Below the pieces are notes generated by a model. The model made no database searches. It worked only from the letters and a program-made list of their open reading frames with translations, and was not told the origin of the DNA. A program made the translations under genes and the position numbers. From assembly GCF_900188095.1 (NCBI RefSeq), contig NZ_FZOT01000015.1, positions 1 through 64,000 of the forward strand: a DNA stretch of 64,000 nucleotides, in the 5' to 3' direction. This document shows positions 29,360 to 38,679 of this stretch, in pieces. Every line of letters starts with the position of its first letter. The first letter of the stretch is position 1. This DNA is from Noviherbaspirillum humi (GTDB taxonomy: Bacteria > Pseudomonadota > Gammaproteobacteria > Burkholderiales > Burkholderiaceae_D).

Positions 29360-29968
29360 ATGAAACTCATCGGTTCCCTCACCAGCCCTTATGTACGCAA
29401 GGTCCGCATCGTCATGGCGGAGAAGAAGCTCGATTACGAGCTCGTGCTGGAGAACGTGTGGTCTCCCGATACCAAGATCCGCCAATCCAACCCGCTGGGC
29501 AAGGTGCCCTGCCTGGTGATGGAAGACGGCGGCGCGATGTTCGATTCGCGCGTCATCGTCGAATATCTCGATACGCTGACCCCGGTCGGCAAGCTGATTC
29601 CGCCCCATGGCCGCGAGCGCGCCGAGGTGAAGTGCTGGGAAGCGCTGGCCGACGGCGTGCTGGATGCCGGCATCCTGGCGCGCCTGGAAAAGACGCTGCG
29701 GCCGGAAGAGCAGCAGAGCGAATCCTGGATCAGCCGCCAGAACGACAAGATCCACGGCGGCCTGAAGGCGATGTCGGCCGGCCTGAAGGACACGCCCTTC
29801 TGCACCGGCAACCACTACACCCTGGCTGACGTCGCCGTCGGCTGCGCGCTCGGCTGGCTATCCTTCCGCTTCCCTGAAATCGCCTGGCGCGAGGATTACC
29901 CCAACCTCGCCAAGCTGTTCGACAAGCTGTCGGAACGGCAGTCCTTCAAGGACACCATCCCGAGCTGA
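29360..29968 (+). CDS. Glutathione S-transferase-family protein (YibF-like)
   Basis: 202 aa. The N-terminal thioredoxin-like domain reads MKLIGSLTSPYVRKVRIVM and contains NPLGKVPCLVMEDG, the glutathione-binding cis-Pro loop (VPC), and DSRVIVEYLD. An all-helical C-terminal domain ends FKDTIPS. The nearest characterised relative I recognise is E. coli YibF. Substrate unknown. It is a single gene with its own promoter and a strong terminator. Confidence 0.9.
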   Translation: MKLIGSLTSPYVRKVRIVMAEKKLDYELVLENVWSPDTKIRQSNPLGKVPCLVMEDGGAMFDSRVIVEYLDTLTPVGKLIPPHGRERAEVKCWEALADGVLDAGILARLEKTLRPEEQQSESWISRQNDKIHGGLKAMSAGLKDTPFCTGNHYTLADVAVGCALGWLSFRFPEIAWREDYPNLAKLFDKLSERQSFKDTIPS

Positions 29969-29994
29969 TCCGCGAATCGCCGGCAGGAACAAAG

Positions 29995-30029
29995 AAAAAG
30001 GGCAGTCGTTACAGGCGACTGCCCTTTTT
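29995..30029. terminator. Bidirectional terminator between GST gene and bfr
   Basis: A 14-bp perfect stem (arms ending GGGCAGTCG/CGACTGCCC) with a 7-nt loop, flanked by A5 and T5. It serves both convergent genes. Confidence 0.92.
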
Positions 30030-30058
30030 CTTCATTTGCCCGAAGGCCGACGAGCGGC

Positions 30059-30535
30059 TTACTCTTCGGGATCCATCTGCGACTGCAGGTAATTTTGAAG
30101 GCCGATCTTATTGATCAGGTCGAGCTGGGTTTCCAGCCACTCGATGTGCTCCTCGGTATCGTCCAGGATTCTCACCAGGATCTCGCGCGAAACGTAATCG
30201 CCGGCGGCTTCGCAGGCGGCGATGCCATCCTTGACGGTGACTTGCGCCGTCTGTTCCAGGTTCAGGTCGGCCTGCAGCATCTCCGGCGTCGACTCGCCGA
30301 TCAGCAGCTTGTGCAGCGCCTGCAGGTTGGGCAGGCCATCGAGCATCAGGATGCGGTTGATGAGATTGTCCGCATGCTTCATCTCGCCGATGGATTCGTC
30401 ATATTCCTTCTTGCCCAGCCGCTCGAATCCCCAGTGGCGGTACATGCGCGCATGGAGAAAGTACTGGTTGATGGCTGTCAGCTCATTGGTCAGCTGAGCG
30501 TTCAGCAGCCTGATGACGTTGGGATCGCCCTTCAT
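30059..30535 (-). CDS. bfr: Bacterioferritin
   Basis: 158 aa from MKGDPNVIRLLNAQLTNELT; the family length. A 24-subunit iron store. Heme ligand M52 and ferroxidase ligands E18, E51, H54, E94 and H130 line up with E. coli numbering. Position 127 is Thr (ILDDTEEH) where E. coli has the bridging Glu; Glu residues follow at 128 and 129. The bfd gene lies upstream on the same strand, 136 bp away, and would release the stored iron by electron transfer. Confidence 0.95.
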   Translation of the reverse strand: MKGDPNVIRLLNAQLTNELTAINQYFLHARMYRHWGFERLGKKEYDESIGEMKHADNLINRILMLDGLPNLQALHKLLIGESTPEMLQADLNLEQTAQVTVKDGIAACEAAGDYVSREILVRILDDTEEHIEWLETQLDLINKIGLQNYLQSQMDPEE

Positions 30536-30671
30536 GGATACCTCGGAGGAGAATTTGTTGTCTGGGCCCGCAAGAGCGGGCATAGGCAACCATGATAGCG
30601 CAAGTTGACATTCCTGCCACGGCGGTGGAACCGCTGCGCCGGGACAGGAAAGCGGAGAGAGGGGAAGCGGT

Positions 30672-30905
30672 TCAGGCCGCGATGGCCTGGAAGATCATCG
30701 GCTGGAATTGTTCACGCACGCCGACAGCGGCGCTGCGCTGCAGGCTCAGGCATTCACGCAGCACCTGCTTGGCGTGCGAATGGCATTTGCCGCAGCAGGT
30801 GCCGACCGCCAGGCATTCGCGCAGCTGCGCCATGGAGGTGGTGCCATTGCTGACGGCTTGTTCAATCTTGCGGTCGGAAACGTTGTTGCAGATGCAGACG
30901 ATCAT
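30672..30905 (-). CDS. bfd: Bacterioferritin-associated ferredoxin
   Basis: 77 aa. The [2Fe-2S] cysteines are at C4, C6, C38 and C41 (MIVCICNNVSD and GTCCGKCHSH), identical spacing to E. coli Bfd. It donates electrons to bacterioferritin heme to mobilise iron under starvation. A Fur-like operator lies 58 bp upstream. The C-terminal 25 residues are longer than in E. coli Bfd (64 aa). Confidence 0.95.
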   Translation of the reverse strand: MIVCICNNVSDRKIEQAVSNGTTSMAQLRECLAVGTCCGKCHSHAKQVLRECLSLQRSAAVGVREQFQPMIFQAIAA

Positions 30906-30962
30906 ATCGGTCCTGTTTTACGCATGGCGCCGAAGTGGCGGGTCAAAAACTGTCAAAAATTC

Positions 30963-30983
30963 AAATGCGAACAATTCGTATTT
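30963..30983 (-). promoter_or_regulatory. Fur-box-like operator upstream of bfd
   Basis: Inverted repeat AAATGCGAA-C-AATTCGTATTT, 58 bp upstream of bfd. GCGAA/TTCGT arms inside an AT-rich frame resemble proteobacterial Fur boxes (AATGCGAAT-type), and bfd is a classic iron-repressed gene. This is judged by eye only. Confidence 0.5.
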
Positions 30984-31166
30984 AGATTATTCTCGATTCC
31001 GCTTGTATTGGCAAGCGGTTCGTGAACTTCTTTTGCCGCGTTGCGATGACCCAACGATGGCGCCGGAACGTAATTGTCCGAATGGAAACGGAGACACGCG
31101 GAAGGAAGCCGGCGGCCGCAGGCATGCAGCCGCACACGCTAATGCGGTCGACCTGGAGGAGGGCGG

Positions 31167-31191
31167 AAAAAAAGCGGCCGGAGAGACCGGC
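31167..31191 (-). terminator. Terminator after mnmA
   Basis: On the minus strand, a GCCGG-TCTCT-CCGGC hairpin is followed by CGC and seven Ts, 17 bp after the mnmA stop. Confidence 0.8.
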
Positions 31192-31207
31192 GCGAAGAGA
31201 ATCAGGC

Positions 31208-32323
31208 TCAGCCGATGCTGGCCGCGCTGATGATGCCGCCGCCGAGGCAGACCTCGCCGTCGTAGAGCACCGCCGACTGGCCGGGCGTCACCGCCCATTG
31301 CGGCTGATCGAAGCGCAGGGCGAACCCTTCCTGCTGCGACAGGAAGCGGCAAGGAACATCCGCCTGGCGGTAGCGGGTCTTGGCGGCGATCATGCCTTCG
31401 CCCGGCGGCTCGCCGGCGACCCAGCTTTCCTGGCCGGCGCTCAGCTCGCCCGACAGCAGCCAGGGATGATCATGGCCTTGCGCCACGTAGAGCGTATTGG
31501 CCGCCACGTCCTTGCGCGCCACATACCAGGCATCGCTGCTGCCCTCGGCGTTCTGGTAGCTCTTGATGCCGCCGAGTCCGATGCCCTTGCGCTGGCCGAG
31601 CGTATAGAAGCTGAGGCCGACATGCTCGCCCACCACCGCGCCATCGGGCGTCTTCATCGGGCCGGGAGCGTAAGACAGATAGCGGTTCAGGAATTCGCGG
31701 AACGGCCGCTCGCCGATGAAGCAGATGCCGGTGGAATCCTTCTTCCTGGCGTTCGGCAGGCCGATTTCCTCCGCGATCCTGCGCACTTCGGTCTTGTGGA
31801 TCTCGCCCAGCGGAAACAGGGTGCGCGACAGCTGCGCCTGGTTCAACCGGTGCAGGAAGTAGCTCTGGTCCTTGCTGGCGTCGATCGCCTTGAGCAGCTG
31901 GAAGCGGCCGGCGCCGGGGCCGGACCGGACTTCCCGCACGCGCGCATAGTGCCCGGTGGCGATCAGATCGGCGCCGAGCTTCATCGCATGGTCGAGGAAG
32001 GCCTTGAACTTGATTTCGGCATTGCACAGCACGTCCGGATTGGGCGTGCGGCCCGCCTGGTATTCGCGCAGGAATTCGCTGAACACCCGTTCCTTGTATT
32101 CGGCGGCGAAGTTCACCGCCTCGATGTCGACGCCGACCACGTCAGCCACGCTGGCGGCATCGATCCAGTCCTGCCGCGTCGAGCAGTACTCGGAATCGTC
32201 ATCGTCCTCCCAGTTCTTCATGAACAGGCCGATGACTTCATAACCCTGCTGCTTCAACAACCAGGCCGAGACCGACGAATCCACGCCACCGGACATGCCG
32301 ATCACCACCCTTTTTTTAGGCAT
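31208..32323 (-). CDS. mnmA: tRNA-specific 2-thiouridylase MnmA
   Basis: 371 aa from [20 protein letters not shown], with the PP-loop GMSGGVDSS at residues 10-18. The catalytic and persulfide cysteines are in [12 protein letters not shown] and STGICFIGE. It adds sulfur to U34 of Lys, Glu and Gln tRNAs. Its start overlaps the end of the upstream Nudix gene by 8 bp, the same nudJ-mnmA order as in E. coli. Confidence 0.96.
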   Translation of the reverse strand: MPKKRVVIGMSGGVDSSVSAWLLKQQGYEVIGLFMKNWEDDDDSEYCSTRQDWIDAASVADVVGVDIEAVNFAAEYKERVFSEFLREYQAGRTPNPDVLCNAEIKFKAFLDHAMKLGADLIATGHYARVREVRSGPGAGRFQLLKAIDASKDQSYFLHRLNQAQLSRTLFPLGEIHKTEVRRIAEEIGLPNARKKDSTGICFIGERPFREFLNRYLSYAPGPMKTPDGAVVGEHVGLSFYTLGQRKGIGLGGIKSYQNAEGSSDAWYVARKDVAANTLYVAQGHDHPWLLSGELSAGQESWVAGEPPGEGMIAAKTRYRQADVPCRFLSQQEGFALRFDQPQWAVTPGQSAVLYDGEVCLGGGIISAASIG

Positions 32324-32801
32324 GCAATGCTCCAACCACGTTGGGATGGGTGTAGATGATGCTGAGCGGCGCGCGCTTGCCGGCGAGATAGTCGTCGACA
32401 CAGCGCAGCACCAGCGGGCTGCGGTGCTTTTCCTGGCAGGCGACCAGCTCATCGCGCGTCATCCAGACGGTGCGCAGGATGCCGGTGTCGAGCGGCCGGT
32501 CGAGTTCGGCGCCGACGTCGCCGCAGAAGGCGAAGCGCAGGTAGGTCACTTCGGTATGGGTGCGCGCCGACAGATAGCGCGACATGTACATGCCGACCAG
32601 GGCGGTGGGCGTGAATTCATGCGCCGCTTCCTCCATGGTTTCGCGGGTGACCGCCTGCTCCAGGGATTCATTCGGATCGAGATGACCGGCCGGCTGGTTG
32701 AAGCGGATGCCGTCGCTGGTTTCTTCCTCCACCAGGAGGAAACGCCCGTTGCGCTCGATAATGGCCGCAACGGTGACGGAAGGTTTCCAAACGTCAGTCA
32801 T
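32316..32801 (-). CDS. Nudix hydrolase, NudJ-like
   Basis: 161 aa from [19 protein letters not shown]. The Nudix box is [21 protein letters not shown], with the usual E, RE and EE positions; the late Gly of the motif is Ala. NudJ-type enzymes hydrolyse nucleoside di- and triphosphates and thiamine pyrophosphate intermediates. The overlap with mnmA supports NudJ-type identity. An ATG four codons upstream is possible. Confidence 0.9.
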   Translation of the reverse strand: MTDVWKPSVTVAAIIERNGRFLLVEEETSDGIRFNQPAGHLDPNESLEQAVTRETMEEAAHEFTPTALVGMYMSRYLSARTHTEVTYLRFAFCGDVGAELDRPLDTGILRTVWMTRDELVACQEKHRSPLVLRCVDDYLAGKRAPLSIIYTHPNVVGALHA

Positions 32802-33135
32802 AGTATTCCTCAAAAGAGGGCGACATTTTACCGTGCGACCGATAGTTATGCTGCTTGCAGGCCGCTGGGGTGTCGCCGGGAAATGGTGACTGGCGGAATC
32901 ATGCGCCCGATTCCTATCCCATCCCTTGCGGTCGATTAATCAATCTGTACCAGCGAAATCCACCGTGGATGAAGAAAGCATGCCCCCGAATTTTTCCGTT
33001 TCTGCTACGAAATTTGCCAAGGTTATGGGAAGATGTCGGCGATATTGCAAGTTGGAGCGCTGCAATAAGGCACCATCAACGTTTTGAAGCATAGAGGTAG
33101 CACCGTCACATTTTTCAATTCTGCAGGAGGATTTC
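32802..33135. other. Intergenic region before pntA
   Basis: 334 bp between the divergent Nudix and pntA genes. It is AT-richer than its flanks. A strong ribosome-binding site AGGAGG is at 33125-33130. No promoter could be placed with confidence and no coding frame is convincing. Confidence 0.5.
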
Positions 33136-34251
33136 ATGAGAATCGGCATCCCCGCCGAAACGCGTCCGGGCGAGACCCGGGTAGCCGCCACCCCTGAAAC
33201 CGTCAAGAAGCTGGTCGCGGCCAAGCACGAGATCATCGTCCAGTCCGGAGCCGGCCTGCTCGCCAGCGTCACCGACGACGCCTATGCCGCCGCCGGCGCC
33301 CAAATCGGCTCCGCCGCCGACGCCCTCGGCTGCGACATGGTGCTGAAGGTGCGCGCGCCATCGGCCGAGGAGCGCACCCTCATGAAATCCGGCAGCGTGC
33401 TGATCGGCATGCTCAATCCCTTCGATGCCGATAACACTTCCGCCATGGCCGGCAGCGGGCTGACTGCCTTCGCCCTGGAAGCCGCGCCGCGCATCACCCG
33501 TGCCCAGTCCATGGACGTGCTGTCCTCCCAGGCCAACATCGCCGGCTACAAGGCGGTGATGCTGGCGGCAAATACCTACCAGCGCTTCATGCCGATGCTG
33601 ATGACCGCCGCCGGCACGGTGAAGGCGGCGCGGGTGCTGATCATGGGCGTGGGCGTCGCCGGCCTGCAGGCCATCGCCACCGCCAAGCGCCTCGGCGCGG
33701 TGATCGAAGCTTCCGACGTGCGCCCGCCGGTGAAGGAGCAGGTGGAGTCGCTCGGCGCCAAGTTCATCGACGTGCCCTATCTCACCGACGAGGAGCGCGA
33801 AATCGCCCAGGGCGCCGGCGGCTATGCCCGGCCGATGCCGCCGGAATGGATGAAGCGCCAGGCCGAACTGGTGCATGAGCGCGCCAGGCAGGCCGACATC
33901 ATCATCACCACCGCGCTGATTCCCGGCCGAAAGGCGCCGGTGCTGATCGGCGAAGACACCGTCAAGGCCATGAAGCCCGGCTCCGTCATCGTCGACATGG
34001 CGGTGGAGCAGGGCGGCAACTGCCCGCTCTCCGAACTCGGCAGGACGGTGACCAAGCATGGCGTGCACATCATCGGCGAGCCGAATCTCGCCTGCCTGGT
34101 CGCTGCGGACGCTTCCGCCCTGTATGCCCGCAACGTGCTCGACTTCCTCAAGCTGATCGTCGACAAGGAAGGCCAGCTGGCCATCAACCGCGAGGACGAG
34201 ATCGTCGCCGCCACCCTGCTGTGCAGCGGCGGCGAGGTGCTGCGCAAATAA
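33136..34251 (+). CDS. pntA: NAD(P) transhydrogenase subunit alpha, NAD-binding part (PntA1)
   Basis: 371 aa, ATG preceded by AGGAGG. It is the domain I polypeptide of the three-subunit proton-translocating transhydrogenase; it binds NAD(H) in the cytoplasm. It resembles alanine dehydrogenase: [20 protein letters not shown], then the Rossmann loop [22 protein letters not shown], and [13 protein letters not shown]. In E. coli this is fused to membrane helices; here the helices are in the next gene. Confidence 0.95.
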   Translation: MRIGIPAETRPGETRVAATPETVKKLVAAKHEIIVQSGAGLLASVTDDAYAAAGAQIGSAADALGCDMVLKVRAPSAEERTLMKSGSVLIGMLNPFDADNTSAMAGSGLTAFALEAAPRITRAQSMDVLSSQANIAGYKAVMLAANTYQRFMPMLMTAAGTVKAARVLIMGVGVAGLQAIATAKRLGAVIEASDVRPPVKEQVESLGAKFIDVPYLTDEEREIAQGAGGYARPMPPEWMKRQAELVHERARQADIIITTALIPGRKAPVLIGEDTVKAMKPGSVIVDMAVEQGGNCPLSELGRTVTKHGVHIIGEPNLACLVAADASALYARNVLDFLKLIVDKEGQLAINREDEIVAATLLCSGGEVLRK

Positions 34252-34294
34252 GCGGCGCCCGATCCGGGTTCAACCTACAGGGAGACATACCACC

Positions 34295-34618
34295 ATGGAA
34301 GTCAGTCACACCATCACCAACCTGATCATCTTCGTGCTGGCCATCTACGTCGGCTACCACGTCGTCTGGACCGTCACGCCGGCGCTGCATACGCCGCTGA
34401 TGGCCGTCACCAACGCCATTTCCGCCATCATCATCGTCGGCGCCATGCTTGCCGCCGGCCTGACCGAGGGCGTGGTCGGGCAGTTCATGGGCACGCTCGC
34501 CGTCGCGCTGGCGGCGGTGAACGTGTTCGGCGGGTTCCTGGTGACCCGGCGCATGCTGGAGATGTTCAAGAAGAAGGAGCCGAAAGCGGCCAAGTCGGAC
34601 AAAGAGGGAGCGAAATAA
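34295..34618 (+). CDS. NAD(P) transhydrogenase subunit alpha, membrane part (PntA2)
   Basis: 107 aa with three membrane helices (about residues 7-27, 38-60 and 63-88) and a Lys-rich cytoplasmic tail. It corresponds to the C-terminal part of E. coli PntA, forming the proton channel together with PntB. Its stop overlaps the pntB start (TAATG). Confidence 0.93.
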   Translation: MEVSHTITNLIIFVLAIYVGYHVVWTVTPALHTPLMAVTNAISAIIIVGAMLAAGLTEGVVGQFMGTLAVALAAVNVFGGFLVTRRMLEMFKKKEPKAAKSDKEGAK

Positions 34619-36057
34619 TGAGCATGAATGTCGTTACGCTGCTGTACCTGATCGCCTCGGTGTGCTTCATCCAGGCGCTGAAGGGGCTGTCGCATCCGTC
34701 CACCGCCCGGCGCGGCAATGCCTTCGGCATGATCGGCATGGCCATTGCCATCGCCACCACCATCGCGCTCATCGTCAAGCTCAAGAGCGAAGCACCGATC
34801 AGCTCGCCGGCCGGCTTCGGCCTGGTCCTGCTCGGCATCGTTGTCGGCGGCACGATCGGCGCGGTGCTGGCCAAGCGGGTCGAGATGACCAAGATGCCGG
34901 AGCTGGTGGCGGCGATGCACTCGCTGATCGGCCTGGCGGCGGTCTGCATCGCGGTGGCGGCAGTGTCGGAACCGGCTGCCTTCGGCATCGTGCAGAGCAA
35001 CCTCGATCCCATCCCGCTCGGCAACCGGCTGGAGCTGTTCATCGGCACCTTCGTCGGCGCCATCACCTTTTCCGGATCGGTGATCGCCTTCGGCAAGCTG
35101 GCCGGCAAGTACAAGTTCCGCCTGTTCCAGGGCGCGCCGGTGGTGTTCTCGGGCCAGCACATGCTGAACCTGGCGCTGGCGATTGCCATGATCGCGTTCG
35201 GCATCTGGTTCTGCATGACGCAGGCCTGGCTGCCCTTCATCCTCATGACCCTGATCGCCTTCGCGCTCGGCGTGCTGATCATCATCCCGATCGGCGGCGC
35301 CGACATGCCGGTGGTGGTGTCAATGTTGAACAGTTACTCCGGCTGGGCGGCGGCGGGCATCGGCTTCTCGCTGAACAATTCGATGCTGATCATCGCCGGC
35401 TCGCTGGTCGGCTCCTCCGGCGCGATCCTGTCCTACATCATGTGCAAGGCGATGAACCGCTCCTTCTTCAACGTGATCCTCGGCGGCTTCGGTGGCGAGG
35501 CGGCGGCTGGCGGCGGCGCGGCGCAGCAGCAGCGCAACGTGAAGTCGGGTTCGGCCGACGATGCCGCCTTCCTGATGGGCAATGCCGAAACCGTGATCAT
35601 CGTGCCCGGCTACGGCCTGGCGGTGGCGCGCGCCCAGCATGCGCTGAAGGAGCTGACCGAGAAGCTGACGCACAACGGCGTGACGGTGAAGTATGCGATC
35701 CATCCGGTGGCCGGCCGCATGCCGGGCCACATGAACGTGCTGCTGGCGGAAGCCGAGGTGCCGTACGACCAGGTGTTCGAGATGGAAGACATCAACGGCG
35801 AATTCGGCCAGGCCGACGTGGTGCTGGTGCTCGGGGCCAATGACGTGGTGAACCCGGCCGCCAAGGATCCGAAGTCGCCGATTGCCGGCATGCCCATCCT
35901 GGAGGCCTACAAGGCCAAGACGGTGATCGTCAACAAGCGCTCCATGGCCGCCGGCTACGCCGGCCTCGACAACGAGCTGTTCTACATGGACAAGACCATG
36001 ATGGTGTTCGGCGACGCCAAGAAGGTGATCGAGGACATGGTGAAGGCGGTGGAGTGA
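34618..36057 (+). CDS. pntB: NAD(P) transhydrogenase subunit beta
   Basis: 479 aa. The N-terminal two-thirds has about nine membrane helices. The C-terminal domain III binds NADP(H): VIIVPGYGLAVARAQHALKEL and VAGRMPGHMNVLLAEAEVPYD, with ANDVVNPAAKDPKSPIAGMP. It uses the proton gradient to drive NADPH formation from NADH. It is the last gene of the operon; a terminator follows. Confidence 0.96.
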   Translation: MSMNVVTLLYLIASVCFIQALKGLSHPSTARRGNAFGMIGMAIAIATTIALIVKLKSEAPISSPAGFGLVLLGIVVGGTIGAVLAKRVEMTKMPELVAAMHSLIGLAAVCIAVAAVSEPAAFGIVQSNLDPIPLGNRLELFIGTFVGAITFSGSVIAFGKLAGKYKFRLFQGAPVVFSGQHMLNLALAIAMIAFGIWFCMTQAWLPFILMTLIAFALGVLIIIPIGGADMPVVVSMLNSYSGWAAAGIGFSLNNSMLIIAGSLVGSSGAILSYIMCKAMNRSFFNVILGGFGGEAAAGGGAAQQQRNVKSGSADDAAFLMGNAETVIIVPGYGLAVARAQHALKELTEKLTHNGVTVKYAIHPVAGRMPGHMNVLLAEAEVPYDQVFEMEDINGEFGQADVVLVLGANDVVNPAAKDPKSPIAGMPILEAYKAKTVIVNKRSMAAGYAGLDNELFYMDKTMMVFGDAKKVIEDMVKAVE

Positions 36058-36091
36058 GCTTTCCGTCAACCTGACGCCGTCTGCATAAGAC

Positions 36092-36125
36092 AAAGCCGCA
36101 CGGCGCAATCCGTGCGGCTTTTTTC
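36092..36125. terminator. Terminator between pntB and ubiH
   Basis: A 12-bp perfect stem (AAAGCCGCACGG/CCGTGCGGCTTT) with a 6-nt loop and further Ts; a short A-run on the left gives weak function for ubiH as well. Confidence 0.88.
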
Positions 36126-36175
36126 ATGGCGGATCGAGTTTCGTTTGGAACGCTGAAGGTTTCCAGCGCCAGCGG

Positions 36176-37324
36176 TCAGCGCCGCCCGTACATCATCTGC
36201 TCCGCGAGCAGCCGCCGCGCCGGCGCCACCGTGTCGAACAAGCCGAGGCCGAGGGCGAGCGTGGCCTGCGACCAGGAGCCCTGGCGGTCGCCGGCGAAGA
36301 CCCGCGCCATGGCGTCGGTGATGCGGATCGTGAGGCTGCGGTCGGCGCGGCGTTCGTCGTCGAACCGGCGCAAGGCCGCGGGGGACTGCTCACGGGCCAG
36401 CAGGCGCGCCAGCACGGCCGCATCGCGCAGGCCGAGGTTGAGCCCTTGCCCCGCGACCGGATGCAGGGTTTGCGCGGCATTGCCGATGGCGGCGACGCGC
36501 TGCGACAGCACGCCGCCGGCATTCAGGCCGAGCGGGTAGGCGTGGCGCGCCGACACCGAGGTGAAGCGGCCGAGCCGGTCGCCGAACTGGCGGTGCAGGG
36601 CGTCGAGGAAGGCGGCATCGCCGAGCGCCGTCAGGCCGAGCGCGGTTTCCGGCCTGGCGCACCAGACCAGCGCGTAGCCATCCTCCTGCGGCAGCAGGGC
36701 CAGGGGGCCTTCGTCGGTGAAGCGTTCATAGGCGCGATGCGGCACCGGGTGGGCTGCCCGCACATGGGCGACGATCGCGGTCTGGCCATAGTCGCGCCGC
36801 AGCGGCTTGGCCTGCTGCTCGGCGAACAGGCCGCCTTCGGCCTGCACCACGATGCGGGCGCTCAAGGCGGCGGGCAGGCCCGCGCCGTCCGCCAGCGCGA
36901 GCGACACCTGATCCGCTTCCTCGGCCGTGCCGGTGACCTGCGCCGGACGCAGCATGCGCAGCGGCAGCTGCCGGGCGCGCGCATCGAGCGCCGCCATCAG
37001 CAGGCCGTAGCGGGTGACGTAGCCGAGGGCCGGCAACTTGTACTCGTCGCGGTCGATCAGCGTGCGCCCGAAATGGCCGCGGCGCGAGACATGGATCTGG
37101 TGGATGGAGTCGGCCGGCATGGTCCAGGCGCCGATGTCTTCCAGAATCTGCCGGCTGCCGTGGGACAGCGCCAGCGAGCGCGGGTCCCTGATCGCCTGCT
37201 CCGGCGCGCGGGCATCGATCAGCGCGATGCGCCCCGGCGGGACGCCATGCCGCGCCAGCAGCAGGGCCAGCGCCAGCCCGACCGGGCCGGCGCCGATGAT
37301 GGCGATGTCGCAATCGGTCTGCAT
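36176..37324 (-). CDS. ubiH: UbiH/COQ6-family FAD monooxygenase, probably UbiH
   Basis: 382 aa from MQTDCDIAIIGAGPVGLALA. Features are the Rossmann GxGxxG at residues 10-15, the RSLALSHGSRQILEDIG stretch, and the second FAD motif AIGNAAQTLHPVAGQGLNLGLRD near residue 300. The family hydroxylates the ubiquinone ring. The order pepP-ubiH matches E. coli, which favours UbiH over UbiF or UbiI, but paralogues cannot be excluded. Nine bases separate it from pepP. Confidence 0.85.
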   Translation of the reverse strand: MQTDCDIAIIGAGPVGLALALLLARHGVPPGRIALIDARAPEQAIRDPRSLALSHGSRQILEDIGAWTMPADSIHQIHVSRRGHFGRTLIDRDEYKLPALGYVTRYGLLMAALDARARQLPLRMLRPAQVTGTAEEADQVSLALADGAGLPAALSARIVVQAEGGLFAEQQAKPLRRDYGQTAIVAHVRAAHPVPHRAYERFTDEGPLALLPQEDGYALVWCARPETALGLTALGDAAFLDALHRQFGDRLGRFTSVSARHAYPLGLNAGGVLSQRVAAIGNAAQTLHPVAGQGLNLGLRDAAVLARLLAREQSPAALRRFDDERRADRSLTIRITDAMARVFAGDRQGSWSQATLALGLGLFDTVAPARRLLAEQMMYGRR

Positions 37325-37332
37325 GGGCCCGT

Positions 37333-38679
37333 TCAGCGCCGCATCACGTCTTCGATCTCGGCCACGGTTTTGGGCGCATCCCGGGTCAGCAGTTCGCAGC
37401 CGGCGGCCGTCACCAGCGCATCGTCCTCGATGCGGATGCCGATGTTCCAGAATGCCTGCGGCACGCCTTCCGCCGGCCGCACATAGATGCCCGGCTCGAT
37501 GGTCAGCACCATGCCCGGCTGCAGCTGGCGCCAGGGTCGCTCGCCGTTCGCGGCCGGGGCCGCCTCGCGGTACTCGCCGACATCGTGCACATCCATGCCC
37601 AGCCAATGGCCGGTGCGGTGCATGTAGAACTGGCGGTAGGCGCCTTTCTCGATCACGTCGTCCAGCGTGCCGACCTTGTTGGCGTCGAGCAGGCCGGTGT
37701 CGAGCATGCCCTGAGCCAGCACCCTGACCGCCGCATCGTGGCCATCCATGAAGGTCTTGCCGGGGCGGGTCTCCGCCACGGCCGCCGCCTGGGAGGCGAG
37801 CACCAGTTCGTAGAGGGTGCGCTGCGGACCGCTGAAGCGGCCGTTGGCGGGGAAGGTGCGGGTGATGTCCGAGGCATAACCGTCGAGTTCGCAGCCGGCA
37901 TCGATGAGCACCAGGTCGCCGTCCTTCAGCTCGGCGTCGCCGGCGCGGTAGTGCAGCACGCAGGCATTGGCGCCGGTGGCGACGATGGAGCCGTAGGCCG
38001 GAAATTGCGAGCCGTGGCGGCGGAACTCGTGCAGCAGCTCGGCTTCGAGATGGTATTCGCGCAGGCCGGGCCGGGACGTCTGCATCGCGCGCCGATGGGC
38101 GCCGGCGGAGATGTCGGCGGCGCGCTGCATGACGGCGATTTCCTGCTCGTCCTTGAACAGGCGCATCTCGTCCAGCAGCACATGCACGTCGACCACCGTG
38201 GCCGGCACGGTGACGCCGGCCCGGGCCAGGGCGCGCACCGCCTGCAGCCAGGACTGGATGCGCGCATCCAGCTTCGCGTCCTTGCCGAGCGCATGGAACA
38301 GGGCCGGCGCGTTGGCGATCAGCTTCGGGATCTCGACATCGATTTCCTCGATGGAGTGAGCCTCGTCGAAGCCGAAGCGCTCGCGCGCCGCTTCGGGGCC
38401 GTAGCGGAAGCCGTCCCAGATTTCGCGTTCCTCGTTCTTCGGCCGGCAGAACAGGATGGCGCGGCGCTTGGATTTCGCCGCGTCGGTGACCAGCACGATG
38501 ACCGATTCCGGCTCGGTGAAGCCGGACAGGTAGTAGAAGTAGCTGTCGTGCCGGTAGGGATAGTCGGCATCGCGGTTGCGCATCACTTCCGGCGCGGTCG
38601 GGATGATGGCCACGCCGCCGCCCATGGCTTCCATCTTCGCCATCAGGGCACTGCGTCGGTCTGCGTAGAGTCGCGTCAT
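37333..38679 (-). CDS. pepP: Xaa-Pro aminopeptidase
   Basis: 448 aa from MTRLYADRRSALMAKM. An N-terminal creatinase-like domain is followed by the pita-bread metallopeptidase domain: LVLIDAGCELDGYASDITRTFP (metal Asp pair), HRTGHWLGMDVHDVG (metal His), and LTIEPGIYV / IGIRIEDD (metal Glu pair). It removes N-terminal residues preceding proline. Its start overlaps the murU stop by 4 bp (ATGA). Confidence 0.95.
   Translation of the reverse strand: MTRLYADRRSALMAKMEAMGGGVAIIPTAPEVMRNRDADYPYRHDSYFYYLSGFTEPESVIVLVTDAAKSKRRAILFCRPKNEEREIWDGFRYGPEAARERFGFDEAHSIEEIDVEIPKLIANAPALFHALGKDAKLDARIQSWLQAVRALARAGVTVPATVVDVHVLLDEMRLFKDEQEIAVMQRAADISAGAHRRAMQTSRPGLREYHLEAELLHEFRRHGSQFPAYGSIVATGANACVLHYRAGDAELKDGDLVLIDAGCELDGYASDITRTFPANGRFSGPQRTLYELVLASQAAAVAETRPGKTFMDGHDAAVRVLAQGMLDTGLLDANKVGTLDDVIEKGAYRQFYMHRTGHWLGMDVHDVGEYREAAPAANGERPWRQLQPGMVLTIEPGIYVRPAEGVPQAFWNIGIRIEDDALVTAAGCELLTRDAPKTVAEIEDVMRR

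Larger units (their letters stand above)
30906..31207. other. AT-rich regulatory gap between mnmA and bfd
   Basis: 302 bp without a gene. It holds the bfd control region: a Fur-like palindrome at 30963-30983, and a small inverted repeat CCGCTTG/CAAGCGG at 30999-31018. It also holds the mnmA terminator (31167-31191). Nothing coding was seen. Confidence 0.65.
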
